This document shows, in pieces, positions 18,249-28,045 of a DNA stretch of 64,000 nucleotides (its first letter is position 1; every line of letters begins with the position of its first letter). The notes under the pieces are model-generated. The model was given only the letters and a program-made list of their open reading frames with translations. It was not told where the DNA came from and made no database searches. Origin of the DNA: Erythrobacter crassostreae (GTDB lineage: Bacteria; Pseudomonadota; Alphaproteobacteria; Sphingomonadales; Sphingomonadaceae); assembly GCF_019204045.1 (NCBI RefSeq), contig NZ_JAGSPC010000003.1:54626-118625 (forward strand), given 5' to 3'. The position numbers and the translations under genes were made by a program.

Positions 18249-18722
18249 CTAGGTATTGGCTTTCCAAACGCCGGATTTGCCGCCGCGCTTCTCGATCAGG
18301 CGCACTTCATTGATGATCATGCCCTTATCGATCGCTTTCGCCATATCGTAGATCGTCAATAAGGCTGTCGACACCGCAACCAATGCCTCCATTTCGACGC
18401 CGGTTTTACCTATCAAAGCGGCGCTGGCAGTTACCCGGATTACGTTGTCTTCATATGCAAATTCGATATTAACGGACTCTAGCCCAAGCGGATGACATAA
18501 TGGGATCAATTCGCCTGTGCGTTTTGCAGCCATAATGCCGGCAATCCGAGCGGTCCCCAATACATCACCTTTTGGAGCGTCGCCGTTCTGAATGGCGCAC
18601 AATGCCTTAGCGGACATTGTGATTGTTCCGCTGGCAATTGCCAAACGCCTGGTTGAAGGCTTGCTGCTGACGTCAACCATATGCGCCGCGCCGCTTTCAT
18701 CGATATGAGTAAGATCGCTCAC
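18249..18722 (-). CDS. moaC: Cyclic pyranopterin monophosphate synthase MoaC
   Basis: MoaC with MoaA converts GTP to cyclic pyranopterin monophosphate in molybdenum cofactor synthesis. The 157-residue protein is full length and has the conserved ELIPLCHPL segment (about 72-80), [10 protein letters not shown] (about 107-116) and the near-C-terminal [17 protein letters not shown] with catalytic lysines. The start is GTG at 18720-18722, supported by AAGGAG five bases upstream. It lies between trpC and moeA, all on the minus strand; moaA is not in the window. Confidence 0.96.
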   Translation of the reverse strand: MSDLTHIDESGAAHMVDVSSKPSTRRLAIASGTITMSAKALCAIQNGDAPKGDVLGTARIAGIMAAKRTGELIPLCHPLGLESVNIEFAYEDNVIRVTASAALIGKTGVEMEALVAVSTALLTIYDMAKAIDKGMIINEVRLIEKRGGKSGVWKANT

Positions 18723-18776
18723 GATGGCTCCTTGTGACCCGCATTTGATGCCAGCTTTGAACTTGGGATACTAGCC

Positions 18777-19565
18777 TCAACCCTGCAGGAGCGTTCTGGT
18801 CGCCTTCGCTACATCTTCCGCTCGCATCAGGCTTTCGCCGACCAGAAACGTTCGAACGCCTGCTGCGGCAAGACGGTTGCAATCTGCATGGGTGGCGATG
18901 CCACTTTCTCCAACGATCAACGCGCCTTCGGGGGCCAATGGCGTGAGGCGCTCGGTCGTTTCGAGCGAGGTCGTGAATGTCTTCAAATCGCGGTTGTTCA
19001 CCCCGATCAAGCGGGAATTCAATACCTTAGCTGCACGCTCTAATTCAGCCTCGTCATGAACCTCAACAAGGACATCCATAGCATGTTCGCTGGCCGCTGC
19101 TTCGATCTCCGCCATCTGGCCATCGTCTAACGCCGCAACAATAATCAGTATTGCATCTGACCCGATCGCGCGCGCTTCGATGCACTGCCAGGGATCGATC
19201 ATGAAGTCCTTGCGAAGAACTGGTATCGAACAAGCTGACCGCGCTTCGATCAGATAGTCTTCATGGCCTTGGAAGTATGGAGCGTCAGTCAGGACAGACA
19301 AACAAGCCGCGCCGCCCTCTTCGTAGGCTTTTGCATGCTCTGCAGGTCGAAAATCCTCGCGGATCAGCCCTTTTGAAGGGCTGGCGCGCTTGATTTCTGC
19401 AATCAATCCGTATCCGCTTACCGAAGCATTTCGCAGCGCGGCCTCGAACCCACGGGGGGCTGTTTGGGTGCGGACCGCCTGCTCAAGATGCGAGGGTGCG
19501 ATTGCCAACTTACGCGCGTTGACAATCTCGCGCTTTGCCGCGCAAATTTCTTCCAGTTTGTTCAT
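18777..19565 (-). CDS. trpC: Indole-3-glycerol phosphate synthase
   Basis: It closes the indole ring, converting carboxyphenylamino-deoxyribulose phosphate to indole-3-glycerol phosphate in tryptophan synthesis. The 262-residue TIM barrel shows the expected strands and catalytic residues: [13 protein letters not shown] near 55-65, [12 protein letters not shown] near 120, [11 protein letters not shown] near 190 and VGESGI near 220. It stands alone, without a TrpF fusion. ATG at 19563-19565 begins one base after the trpD stop codon, indicating a shared transcript and coupled translation. Confidence 0.97.
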   Translation of the reverse strand: MNKLEEICAAKREIVNARKLAIAPSHLEQAVRTQTAPRGFEAALRNASVSGYGLIAEIKRASPSKGLIREDFRPAEHAKAYEEGGAACLSVLTDAPYFQGHEDYLIEARSACSIPVLRKDFMIDPWQCIEARAIGSDAILIIVAALDDGQMAEIEAAASEHAMDVLVEVHDEAELERAAKVLNSRLIGVNNRDLKTFTTSLETTERLTPLAPEGALIVGESGIATHADCNRLAAAGVRTFLVGESLMRAEDVAKATRTLLQG

Positions 19566-19566
19566 T

Positions 19567-20559
19567 CTATTTGGCCAGTTCGATCCAGCGTTCCAGCAAT
19601 TGCAAGGCTTTCCCGCTATCCAATGCTTCTGCAGCGATTGAAACGCGCTCTGGCCATTCTGAGCCCCTTTGGGCCACAGCTAAAGCGCCTGCAGCATTAA
19701 AGAGCACCGCGTCGCGATAGGGGCCTGGCGCGCCTGTAAGCAACGCCTTTAGGGCCGCAGCATTATGGGTAGCATCATCGCCGCGAATGGCTTCGATAGG
19801 CGCCCTAGAGAGCCTTGCATCATCTGGATGCAAGCGACTCATTTCAAATGCATTTCCAGAGACGACCGCTACTTCATTGCCGCCTGCAAGGCTGAGTTCG
19901 TCCAGACCTTCATCACCGGAGACTATGAGCGACCGTCCCGTCCCCAGTTTTGCCATCGCTCCGGCATAGATTGGAACATAGGCAGGCCGCGCAATTCCGA
20001 TCAATTGGCTCTTCACGCCTGCAGGATTTGAAAGGGGACCCATCAAATTGAAGATCGTTCGTTTGCCGATTTTCTTACGGATTGGTTGAATTCGTCCCAT
20101 CGCCGGATGGTGGTTCTTTGCAAATAGAAAACAGATCCCAATCTCGGCGAGGGTCTTTTCCGCTGTGCGTCCCGCCGCATCCATATCGAGCCCCAGAGAC
20201 TCCAACGTGTCTGCTGCGCCTGCTTTTGAGGATGCTGCGCGGTTGCCATGTTTGGCGACCGGGATGCCGCACGCAGCGACGACTAGGCTCACCGCGGTCG
20301 AAACATTGAGCGTATGATGGCCATCTCCTCCAGTGCCGCAAACGTCGATCGATCCATCGGGAGCAGCAACCGGAATAAGGCGCGCACGCAATGCACGCGC
20401 CGCTCCAGCTATCTCGTTCGACGTTTCGCCGCGTTCGGACAGGTCAATGAGGAACTGCTCAATTTCGTTCTCGGATGGTACGCCATCGAGCAGTGTCCCG
20501 AATGCATCTTCAGCTTGAGTTTCGGTCAACGGTGTAGAGACGTCTGGCAGGGTGCTCAT
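19567..20559 (-). CDS. trpD: Anthranilate phosphoribosyltransferase
   Basis: It transfers phosphoribose from PRPP to anthranilate. The 330-residue protein has the PRPP-binding signature [16 protein letters not shown] (about 78-93), [16 protein letters not shown] (about 107-122) and the downstream [14 protein letters not shown] (about 172-185) conserved in this family. The ATG overlaps the trpG stop codon in an ATGA arrangement (20556-20559), a typical sign of translational coupling between TrpG and TrpD in this pathway. Confidence 0.97.
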   Translation of the reverse strand: MSTLPDVSTPLTETQAEDAFGTLLDGVPSENEIEQFLIDLSERGETSNEIAGAARALRARLIPVAAPDGSIDVCGTGGDGHHTLNVSTAVSLVVAACGIPVAKHGNRAASSKAGAADTLESLGLDMDAAGRTAEKTLAEIGICFLFAKNHHPAMGRIQPIRKKIGKRTIFNLMGPLSNPAGVKSQLIGIARPAYVPIYAGAMAKLGTGRSLIVSGDEGLDELSLAGGNEVAVVSGNAFEMSRLHPDDARLSRAPIEAIRGDDATHNAAALKALLTGAPGPYRDAVLFNAAGALAVAQRGSEWPERVSIAAEALDSGKALQLLERWIELAK

Positions 20560-21167
20560 GCTGAGATCCTCTCAGGCTTTTTGTGATCAATGCCGCAAAT
20601 CTCCAAAAAGTTGGCCAGGAGTGCGTGGCCATGCTCGGTAGCGATACTTTCTGGGTGAAACTGGACACCGTGAATTGGTAGTTCAGAGTGGCGAAACCCC
20701 ATCACGCTCCTGCTTTCATGCCCCGGCGTCTCGGCAAAAGCATTCGGAACGAGAACATCAGGCAAATCAATCACTTCCAAACTGTGATAACGCGTCGCAG
20801 TGTACGGGGAGGGCAGGCTCTTGAAAACACCAGTTCCATCATGCGTTACCGGTGAAGTCTTTCCATGCATCAATCCGCCACGCACAACTTTCCCGCCAAA
20901 ATGTTGTCCGATTGATTGATGGCCCAAACACACGCCCAGCAAGGGTTTGCCAGAATCTGCACAGGCCGAGACTAGATCGAGACTGATGCCCGCTTCATTG
21001 GGGGTGCATGGTCCAGGTGAGATCAAATAGCCATCCGCGCCCGTTGCCAGAACTTGCGCAGCTGTCATCACGTCATTGCGCTCGACACGCACTTCGGCGC
21101 CCAACTCCATCAAATAGTGCACCAGATTGAACGTAAAACTATCATAATTGTCGATGACAAGGATCAT
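20556..21167 (-). CDS. trpG: Anthranilate synthase component II (glutamine amidotransferase)
   Basis: TrpG hydrolyses glutamine to feed ammonia to TrpE; homologues can also serve aminodeoxychorismate synthase (PabA). The 203-residue class I amidotransferase has the opening [15 protein letters not shown], the oxyanion strand [12 protein letters not shown], the nucleophile Cys80 in [10 protein letters not shown] and the catalytic histidine and glutamate in GVQFHPESI. It lies between pip and trpD, with four-base overlaps on both sides. Location in the trp set supports the TrpG assignment. Confidence 0.96.
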   Translation of the reverse strand: MILVIDNYDSFTFNLVHYLMELGAEVRVERNDVMTAAQVLATGADGYLISPGPCTPNEAGISLDLVSACADSGKPLLGVCLGHQSIGQHFGGKVVRGGLMHGKTSPVTHDGTGVFKSLPSPYTATRYHSLEVIDLPDVLVPNAFAETPGHESRSVMGFRHSELPIHGVQFHPESIATEHGHALLANFLEICGIDHKKPERISA

Positions 21168-22141
21168 GACAATTTACCCGCCAGCTTGTCTGTCGCTCGA
21201 ACCAGCCCATCGATAATGCCGGGTTCGCTCGCGCTATGGCCTGCGTCATCCACGATCCAAAGGTCAGATTCCGGCCATGCTTTTTTCAGCGACCAAGCCG
21301 CCGATGGCGGCGTGCATATGTCGTGGCGCCCCTGAACGATGATCCCGGGGATATGTTTGATCTTTTCGACATCTCGCAGCAGCTGCCCCTCTTCGAGGAA
21401 GAAATCCTCAAGAAAAAACCTGGCGCAAATACGGGCAAAAGGAACCGCTTTTGAAGGGTCGGCGAATTCTTCAAGCAACCCTTCGTTCGGGAGCAAGGTC
21501 GCAACGGTTCCTTCCCACAATGACCACTCTTTTGCGGCCGCAAGGCGCGTAGGCTCATCCTCGCTGGTAAGCCGGGCGTAATATGCCTTCACAAGGTCAT
21601 CGCGCTCATCCTCAGGAATGAGAGCCGTGAAACTGTCCCATTGCTCTGCCATGATCTGGCTCGCGCCAAAGCGATAGAGCCAGCCCTTTTCCTGCTGCCG
21701 TGCCAAGAACACGCCGCGCAATACAATTTCAGTCGTTCGTTCCGGATGCGTTTGGGCGTAGGCGAGGGCTAGGGTCGCTCCCCAACTGCCTCCGAATACC
21801 TGCCACGCTTCGTGTCCGCACATTTCGCGCAGACGCTCGATATCAGATACAATTCGCCACGTGTCGTTGTGCTGAATCTCTGCAAAGGGAAGGGATTGGC
21901 CGCAGCCGCGCTGATCAAACAAAAGCACGTCGTAGAGCGCAGGGTCCCATTGACGCCGATGCGAAGGTGCCATCCCGCCTCCCGGCCCGCCATGCAGGAA
22001 AACCGCTGGCTTAGCGCCGGGAGTGCCTACACGCTCATAGTAGAGCGAATGACCTTCGCCGACATCGAGCATGCCCGTCTCGTATGGCTCAATCTCTGGG
22101 TAGAGCGTCCGTTCGTAGGTTAGCGTGTTACCGTGAGGCAT
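21164..22141 (-). CDS. pip: Proline iminopeptidase
   Basis: This alpha/beta-hydrolase removes N-terminal proline from peptides. The 325-residue protein has the HGGPGGG oxyanion motif (about 50-56), FDQRGCGQS, the nucleophile elbow [14 protein letters not shown] (Ser near 118), the catalytic aspartate in QGRHDICTP and the histidine in AGHSASE, all characteristic of peptidase family S33. Its ATG shares one base with the stop of the lipoprotein gene upstream (TAATG), and its stop overlaps trpG. It is thus embedded in the trp operon without an evident pathway link. Confidence 0.95.
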   Translation of the reverse strand: MPHGNTLTYERTLYPEIEPYETGMLDVGEGHSLYYERVGTPGAKPAVFLHGGPGGGMAPSHRRQWDPALYDVLLFDQRGCGQSLPFAEIQHNDTWRIVSDIERLREMCGHEAWQVFGGSWGATLALAYAQTHPERTTEIVLRGVFLARQQEKGWLYRFGASQIMAEQWDSFTALIPEDERDDLVKAYYARLTSEDEPTRLAAAKEWSLWEGTVATLLPNEGLLEEFADPSKAVPFARICARFFLEDFFLEEGQLLRDVEKIKHIPGIIVQGRHDICTPPSAAWSLKKAWPESDLWIVDDAGHSASEPGIIDGLVRATDKLAGKLS

Positions 22142-22968
22142 TATTTGTCCTTCACAACCAAAAGCGGCCCGACGCGGCGGCTATCCATCCGCCCCGTGGC
22201 CGGATCCCAAAGCGATGAAACATTTCCATCCAGGAAAACAGCGTTGGGTGTCTTGAGTTCATCGCGGAAAAATCGGCCAAAACGGCCGAAGCTGATCGGG
22301 GCATCTGAAATCACAAAATGAGCCTTGCCATCAGACGTAACACCTACGCCGTTACGGATTGCCCGTGATGGACCATCGTCCTGAAATTCAGGATGCAGTT
22401 TTCCTCTAACCACCAGCATTGGGCCAGATTGCGTGCCGAATTGAGGGCGGTCGCCAATCGTGCGGTAGAATGTTTCAGTATCAAGCACCTGCCATTTGCC
22501 ATTGCTGCCGAAAAATACGCCGTTCGGCTTCAGATGGAAATTTCCCGGGCCGTCTTCGCGATTGAGTTCTTTCAAACGATCGGAATTGCGTACGAAATAT
22601 CCAATCGCCCGCAGATTATCACCGTACATTCCGCCGTTGGTTACGAAGGCAATTTCGCCTTCATTTTTGCCAGCGGCCCATGCCTTGATAGTGCCAAACC
22701 CATCCCCGCTGGCGGGCGCTAGCGCTGTTTCAATACTATGCTTTGAAGGATCCGCTACACAGTGAGTTAGTGCCACACCTTCGAAAGTAACTGCCGAGCA
22801 AACCGAGTTTTCAGAGGTTTGCGTAGGCGTGGGCTCTGGCTGCGGTGTTTCTACGATCTCAACCGGCGCAGAACCATCAAGTTGGGTCCGGACGACCGGC
22901 TCACCTTCGGGTTGCTGCTCACAAGAAACAAGCGCAGTCAAAACTGTGATCAAAAATATGCGTTTCAT
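22141..22968 (-). CDS. Phosphodiester glycosidase (NAGPA)-domain lipoprotein
   Basis: The 275-residue protein starts with a lipoprotein signal peptide whose lipobox LVSC places the modified cysteine at residue 16. A Pro/Thr/Glu-rich linker follows to about residue 55. The rest matches the NAGPA-type phosphodiester glycosidase domain: FVTNGGMYGDN, LKPNGVFFG, TQSGPMLVVRGKLHP, SRAIRNGVGVTSDGKAHFVISD and FLDGNVSSLW are its usual strands. Family members cleave glycosidic phosphodiesters; the substrate here is unknown. It is likely anchored on the periplasmic side of a membrane. The gene sits between trpE and pip, overlapping both. Confidence 0.85.
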   Translation of the reverse strand: MKRIFLITVLTALVSCEQQPEGEPVVRTQLDGSAPVEIVETPQPEPTPTQTSENSVCSAVTFEGVALTHCVADPSKHSIETALAPASGDGFGTIKAWAAGKNEGEIAFVTNGGMYGDNLRAIGYFVRNSDRLKELNREDGPGNFHLKPNGVFFGSNGKWQVLDTETFYRTIGDRPQFGTQSGPMLVVRGKLHPEFQDDGPSRAIRNGVGVTSDGKAHFVISDAPISFGRFGRFFRDELKTPNAVFLDGNVSSLWDPATGRMDSRRVGPLLVVKDK

Positions 22969-24494
22969 TGCCCGAACCCCGGTTCGCTGGCGACGCGAAC
23001 AGCTTCACGCGCTGCGGCAATCAATGCGCCTGCTTTTGCGCGACATTCAGCAAGTTCATAGTCAGGATTGCTATCTGCCACAATTCCGGCACCTGCCTGC
23101 ACATTCATTACACCGGCTTTGACCACTGCAGTGCGCAAGACAATGCAGCTGTCAACAGAACCGTCAGGCGCGAAATATCCGACGCCGCCTGCATAGGCGC
23201 CGCGTGTTTCCGGCTCAAGTTCTGCTATAATTTCACACGCCCGGATTTTGGGTGCGCCTGAAACAGTGCCGGCCGGGAATCCTGCGAAAAGGGCATCGAG
23301 AGCGTCGCTTCCGTCTGCCAAAGCACCAACAACGTTGCTCACAATATGCATCACATGGCTGTACCGTTCGATCGTAAAACTGTCGGTTACCTCGACGCTG
23401 TTTGCGGAGGCGACGCGTCCTACGTCATTCCGGCCCAGGTCAAGCAGCATCAGGTGCTCCGCCAACTCTTTTGGATCTGCCATCAGGCTGATCTCATTGT
23501 CGCGATCTTCCGAAGGTGTTGCACCTCTGGGGCGAGTGCCAGCGATCGGACGAATGGTAACCTCGCCTTTGCGGACTCGAACCAAAATCTCCGGACTTGA
23601 ACCGACGATTGCAAAGCCCGGTAGATCAAGGAAATACAGAAATGGTGATGGATTCACGCGCCTCAAAGCACGGTAGAGCTCAAACGGGGGCAGCTCGAAC
23701 GGGCATGTGAAACGCTGCGCCAAGACCACCTGAAAAATATCGCCTGCAACGATGTAGTCTTTAGCCTTAGCTACCATCGTCTTGTAGTCGTCTTCGGCCA
23801 TGACTGCGGTGAGCGAAGGCTCGTCCGTGCCGCCAGACAGACGCGGCTCCGGCGGGCGAGGACGCATTAAGCCGCGCAATGTCTCATCGATACGATCTGA
23901 GGCTTGCTCAATGGCATCTGCCGGATCAACCGCATTCCAAATCGGGGCGACGCAGTAAAGCGCATCTGTCAAACTATCGAAGACCAGAATGATCGTCGGG
24001 CGCACAAACAGCATGTCAGGCAGAGCCAATTCGCTCGCTTCTGCTCGGGGAAGCTTCTCAACCAGACCGACCGTCTCATAGCCGAAATAACCTACAAGGC
24101 AGGCCAGCGCAGGAGGAAGTTCTTCTGGCACATCAATGCGGCATGCATTCGCGAGAGCGCGAAGTTCGCTCATCGCGTCTCCATCGCAAGGCTCAAACGC
24201 ATTCTTATCGGTCTTCCAGTTCTGGTTGATCGACGCGGATGTTTGACTTGCGCGAAACACCAGATCGGGGTCCAAACCAAGCAGACTGTATCGCCCGCGC
24301 ACTTCACCGCCCTCGACAGATTCGAGCAGGAAATCACCGCGGCCAGGCTCTATTAAACGCCTTGCTGCGCCAACAGGTGTATCGCTGTCAGCAACAACCC
24401 GCCTCCATACCAAGGCTGGTCGGCCATCATTCAAAGCGGCGGCAGCGTTTGACGCGTTTTCGGGCGACGCAGAGGCGTATTTTTCAGAGTTCAC
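22965..24494 (-). CDS. trpE: Anthranilate synthase component I
   Basis: TrpE makes anthranilate from chorismate and ammonia, the committed step of tryptophan synthesis. The 509-residue protein has the tryptophan-binding N-terminal domain (including LLESVEGGEVRGRYSLLG near 54-72) and the chorismate-binding domain with FQVVLAQRF, PSPFLYFLDL, RPIAGTRPRG, LDLGRNDVGRV and the C-terminal GGVGYFAPDG and QAGAGIVADS. Start is GTG at 24492-24494 with GAAG six bases upstream. Only 21 bases separate it from the ppiD-like gene, leaving no room for a leader-peptide attenuator there. Confidence 0.96.
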   Translation of the reverse strand: MNSEKYASASPENASNAAAALNDGRPALVWRRVVADSDTPVGAARRLIEPGRGDFLLESVEGGEVRGRYSLLGLDPDLVFRASQTSASINQNWKTDKNAFEPCDGDAMSELRALANACRIDVPEELPPALACLVGYFGYETVGLVEKLPRAEASELALPDMLFVRPTIILVFDSLTDALYCVAPIWNAVDPADAIEQASDRIDETLRGLMRPRPPEPRLSGGTDEPSLTAVMAEDDYKTMVAKAKDYIVAGDIFQVVLAQRFTCPFELPPFELYRALRRVNPSPFLYFLDLPGFAIVGSSPEILVRVRKGEVTIRPIAGTRPRGATPSEDRDNEISLMADPKELAEHLMLLDLGRNDVGRVASANSVEVTDSFTIERYSHVMHIVSNVVGALADGSDALDALFAGFPAGTVSGAPKIRACEIIAELEPETRGAYAGGVGYFAPDGSVDSCIVLRTAVVKAGVMNVQAGAGIVADSNPDYELAECRAKAGALIAAAREAVRVASEPGFGQ

Positions 24495-24515
24495 GTGTAA
24501 CTTCGGCTTCCGCGA

Positions 24516-26450
24516 TCAATTGGTTTCGCCAACCAACTGACGCCGAACAGCGTCGATAGCTGCCTCGTTCTGTTCCACACCCAGTTCCGCAAGAATAGCG
24601 CGGGTCAATTGCTCGGTGTATTCTTGCGTAAGAGCCGGAGCCAATTGCTGCTGCGTTTGCGCCAGAATCGGGCTGCCTTCTGGAATATCATCGGTCACAA
24701 TCTCACGCAGATCGACAACATACCAACCGATATTATTCGGCGCTTCATAAAGCTTGGAAGAACCCGCAGCCATTGAGAACATAAGGACCAGTGGTGGTGG
24801 AGGATTCCGGTCTTGCTGGGCAAACAATTGGCGACGCTCCAAATCAATCTTCTCTACCGGTGGAAGCTGTACTTCTTCGCCAGACAACGCTGCGGTCACA
24901 TCGCTGTCACCGCGTACCTTTTCAAGAACGCGGTCAGCCACTTTACGGGCTTCTTTGTTTCCTTCGGCTAGACGCCATGCGTTTGTGACTTGATCGCGGA
25001 TATCATCGATTGCGGGCGCCGCCGAAAGCGCGATTTCAGATACGTCGAACACTACGAATTGTTGGCCCGGAATAATCTCGGCAAGCTGTGGTTCGCTTTC
25101 CTCCATTTGGAACGCGGTTTCTACTGTGCTGCGCAACGCTGGATTAAGCGACTCGCCGCTCCCGAACACTCGACCATCGGCAAGTATCGGCGGCGTCGCG
25201 TTGATTTCCAGACCGTAAGTTTCTGCAACTTCGATCAGTGATGTTCCATCGGCCACTTCGTCTTCGACCCGCGCGCTCAAATCACCAAGCGCAGCAGCGC
25301 GTTTTTGAAGCCGAAGTTGCTCTGTAATTTCCGGTGTTGCCTGAGCCAAAGAGCGGGCAGGGGTCCCATCAATGCCATCAACACGAGCGACATACCAACC
25401 GAGGCTGCTCTGTGCAGGGTCAGCAATTTCACCTCGCGATGCGGCAAACACATTATCTGCGGCTGCGGGGCTCAAAGTCGCGGATACTTGCTCCTTCGTT
25501 TGGCCCTGGCTGCTCGATACGCTGAAGCCCGCTTTGGTTGCGGCAGCCTCTAACGAGACACCGCCGCGTACGCGGCTTACCAGTGCATTCGCAGCGTCTT
25601 CGGTCGGGACAAGGAAAGACGAGATATCGCGCGCTTCACTGGCAGCAAACGCTTCTGCATTGCTGTCATAAAAAGCCTTAATTTCGGCAGGTGTCGGCGT
25701 CACATCAACATCAAGGGTTTCGGCACCGAACAGAGCATACCGAATTGTTCGTCGTTCGGGGCGAACAAAACGCGAGTTTTCCGCACTGTAGAATGCAGCG
25801 AGCTGTTCGTCCGTAGGGTCACCTTCTGGCGCAAAAGCGAAACTCGGTATGAAAGCAATATCGCCTTGGCGGCGTTCAAGCAGCAAAGCTGCATATTGCT
25901 TGGCAGCCTTTTCAGGCATTTGCGGTGATCCCAGCGCAGGGATCAGCAATTGCTGCGCGAGCAGACCGTCGGCAAGATCACGTCGTAGGATCTCGTCGTT
26001 CAGCCCCTGCGAACGCAACGCGGCTTCGTATACATTTTGATCGAATTCGCCGGTTGGACCTCGAAACGCGCCGATATTCAGAATTTCGCTGTTTACCAGA
26101 TTTTCGCCGGCACGAAGTCCGTATTTCTCCGCGTAACCGCCGATTCCGTATCGATCGATCAACTGGCTGATGACCTCATCCAATCCGCCTTCTTCAACAA
26201 ATTGCTGCATGCCAATCGTCGGATTTTCCTGCTGCACAGTGCGCAGTGCAGATTCGGCGGTGCTCACCAGCTCAGAGCTGTTGATCCGGTCATCACCGAC
26301 AACCGCCACGCGGTCACCGCCAGACACTCCGCCAAATGTAGTCCCAGTGATATCAGCCGCAGCAAACGCAAGTGCGACGAGGACCAGAAAGCCGATGAAA
26401 ATCGGTAGACCGATCTTCGATTGGAAAAAGTTGCGAAAAAAGGAAATCAT
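24516..26450 (-). CDS. PpiD-like periplasmic peptidyl-prolyl isomerase
   Basis: The 644-residue protein has a short cytoplasmic start, one membrane helix (about 14-32) and a long periplasmic part. Residues about 45-170 form the helical SurA_N/PpiD chaperone domain (DRVAVVGDDRINSSEL, VISQLIDRYGI); a parvulin-like region follows around 265-365 (ARDISSFLVPTEDAANALVSRVRGG, SSLGWYVARVDG). This is the layout of PpiD, an inner-membrane-anchored folding helper for secreted outer-membrane proteins at the Sec exit. It heads the minus-strand array that continues into trpE, as in several related genomes to my knowledge. It diverges from tpiA. Confidence 0.88.
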   Translation of the reverse strand: MISFFRNFFQSKIGLPIFIGFLVLVALAFAAADITGTTFGGVSGGDRVAVVGDDRINSSELVSTAESALRTVQQENPTIGMQQFVEEGGLDEVISQLIDRYGIGGYAEKYGLRAGENLVNSEILNIGAFRGPTGEFDQNVYEAALRSQGLNDEILRRDLADGLLAQQLLIPALGSPQMPEKAAKQYAALLLERRQGDIAFIPSFAFAPEGDPTDEQLAAFYSAENSRFVRPERRTIRYALFGAETLDVDVTPTPAEIKAFYDSNAEAFAASEARDISSFLVPTEDAANALVSRVRGGVSLEAAATKAGFSVSSSQGQTKEQVSATLSPAAADNVFAASRGEIADPAQSSLGWYVARVDGIDGTPARSLAQATPEITEQLRLQKRAAALGDLSARVEDEVADGTSLIEVAETYGLEINATPPILADGRVFGSGESLNPALRSTVETAFQMEESEPQLAEIIPGQQFVVFDVSEIALSAAPAIDDIRDQVTNAWRLAEGNKEARKVADRVLEKVRGDSDVTAALSGEEVQLPPVEKIDLERRQLFAQQDRNPPPPLVLMFSMAAGSSKLYEAPNNIGWYVVDLREIVTDDIPEGSPILAQTQQQLAPALTQEYTEQLTRAILAELGVEQNEAAIDAVRRQLVGETN

Positions 26451-26581
26451 AGTTTGGGTCTATTCCGGCAATTTTACGAGCGTTGAAGCGGCGGTATTCC
26501 GCAGTGCCCTAGAGTATGCGCCCGTAAGGGCTGGTTTATATGCGCTTTATCCGCCCTGCGACCTCGCGGCAACAGGTCTCG

Positions 26582-26668
26582 CAGTCTTTTGACTGTATCT
26601 CTTTACTCCGCTAGCGGACGCGGCCCCTTGACCCTACATCGGGCCACAGATTCGTCCGTGCCACGGAC
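26582..26668. repeat. Three dyad symmetries in the ppiD-tpiA intergenic region
   Basis: Upstream of tpiA lie CAGTC TTTT GACTG (26582-26595), the perfect 12-base palindrome TCCGCTAGCGGA (26607-26618) and the inverted repeat GTCCGTG C CACGGAC (26654-26668), the last ending six bases before the tpiA ribosome binding site. They may be operators or leader hairpins. No regulator can be named from sequence alone. Confidence 0.4.
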
Positions 26669-26684
26669 CTTGCAGGAAATTCAA

Positions 26685-27458
26685 ATGCCCAAGCGGCCTT
26701 ACATCGTTGGTAACTGGAAAATGCACGGCACCCGCGCCATGCTATCCGAAGCGCGCACGATCGACCGTGCAGCCCAGCGGCATATGAAGGTGGAGGTAGC
26801 AATTGCACCGCCTTACACCTTGATCCACCCTGTTCACCGCGAGGCGGAGCAAATTGCAGTTGGTGCGCAGGATTGCCATCACGAAGAGAGCGGAGCGCAT
26901 ACTGGCGATATTTCAGCTGCAATGGTAGCCGATGCTGGTGGCAAATTTGTGATTCTCGGTCACAGTGAGCGGCGCCAGAACCACAGCGAAACCGACGCGC
27001 AAATCAAATTAAAGGCTGAGGCCGCCCTTAATGCTGGGCTGCGGATCATCCTTTGCTGCGGCGAAAGCGATAGCACTCGCGAAGCAGGTCGCGCGGTCTC
27101 GCATGTTAAGAAGCAATTGAAAGCTTCATTGCCCGATTTTGCCGATACAGCTGAAGAAATCAGCGAAAAGCTGACGGTTGCCTATGAGCCTATCTGGGCA
27201 ATCGGCACAGGCAAAACGGCAACTCTTGAAGACATCGCCGAGATGCACGCAGAAATCCGTGCACTGCTCGTTTCGCTATATGGAGAAGAACAGGGCGCAG
27301 AGGTGCGAATTCTGTATGGCGGCTCGGTGAAGCCTGAAAACGCTTCCGAAATTCTGGCCACTGCTGAAGTTGGCGGCGCGCTGGTTGGCGGGGCTAGCCT
27401 GACGGCAGACAGCTTTATGGGTATTGCTCTTGCCGCTGGAGAGACTGAGGAAAGCTAA
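26685..27458 (+). CDS. tpiA: Triosephosphate isomerase
   Basis: It interconverts dihydroxyacetone phosphate and glyceraldehyde 3-phosphate in central carbon metabolism. From ATG at 26685 the protein has 257 residues, normal for the family. Active-site residues are visible: Lys in YIVGNWKMHG (about 12), His in ILGHSERR (about 97) and Glu in AYEPIWAIGTG (about 168), plus the phosphate-gripping YGGSVKPENA and GGALVGGASL. The frame extends upstream to 26589, but AGGA at 26674-26677 and the family N terminus favour the ATG given. It diverges from the ppiD-like gene and precedes secG. Confidence 0.97.
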   Translation: MPKRPYIVGNWKMHGTRAMLSEARTIDRAAQRHMKVEVAIAPPYTLIHPVHREAEQIAVGAQDCHHEESGAHTGDISAAMVADAGGKFVILGHSERRQNHSETDAQIKLKAEAALNAGLRIILCCGESDSTREAGRAVSHVKKQLKASLPDFADTAEEISEKLTVAYEPIWAIGTGKTATLEDIAEMHAEIRALLVSLYGEEQGAEVRILYGGSVKPENASEILATAEVGGALVGGASLTADSFMGIALAAGETEES

Positions 27459-27535
27459 GCCTCACCTCCAGCACTTGCCGCAGAGATAAGTGCGCCCTAA
27501 ATAGCGCTCACAAATTTTATCGAGATCGTATTGTC

Positions 27536-27907
27536 ATGTTTCTTTTTCTCACTGTTCTGCAAGCTATCGTAGCCGCCGGTTTGGTGGCCGTAGTCCTTAT
27601 GCAACGTTCCGAAGGGGGCGGGCTTGGCATCGGTGGCAATCCGAACGGAGCATTGGGTGCGCGCGGTGCGGCAGATTTTCTGACCCGTGCGACTAAATGG
27701 CTTGCCGTTGCATTTGTCGCGTTGTCGATTGCTCTAGCGGCAGTTGCTGTGAACGAGACATCCAGCGGCTCAATCTCGACCACGCTTGATCGCGACGTTT
27801 CGGCTCCGACGACAGACGATTTGCTTGGTGGTCCAGCCGGCGGCGAAGCTGCGGATCAGGTAGATGGTCAGGCGGATGGTCAGAGTGACGACCCTGCGAC
27901 CGATTAA
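27536..27907 (+). CDS. secG: Preprotein translocase subunit SecG
   Basis: SecG is the small auxiliary subunit of the SecYEG export channel. The 123-residue protein has two membrane helices (about 2-22 and 55-73) joined by the conserved loop VLMQRSEGGGLGIGG...GARGAADFLTRAT, and an acidic, Asp/Gly/Gln-rich C-terminal tail that is longer than in E. coli but usual for alphaproteobacteria. The tpiA-secG-pyrG order supports the call. Confidence 0.93.
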   Translation: MFLFLTVLQAIVAAGLVAVVLMQRSEGGGLGIGGNPNGALGARGAADFLTRATKWLAVAFVALSIALAAVAVNETSSGSISTTLDRDVSAPTTDDLLGGPAGGEAADQVDGQADGQSDDPATD

Positions 27908-28045
27908 GCAGCTGCGAGGTGCGGCGTTCGATGGCTTTCAAAACTCGTTTGAGCGCTTTTTAATAAAGTGACTGTGGATGGCAGCACGTTTTGCTGCGCA
28001 ATTTGCTTGCCACGAATCCACAACGACCCTTAAGGCTCGGCACCC

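Noticed and set aside
24495..24515. Trp leader-peptide attenuator before trpE
   Set aside because: Only 21 bases separate the ppiD-like gene and trpE, with no tandem Trp codons or alternative hairpins.
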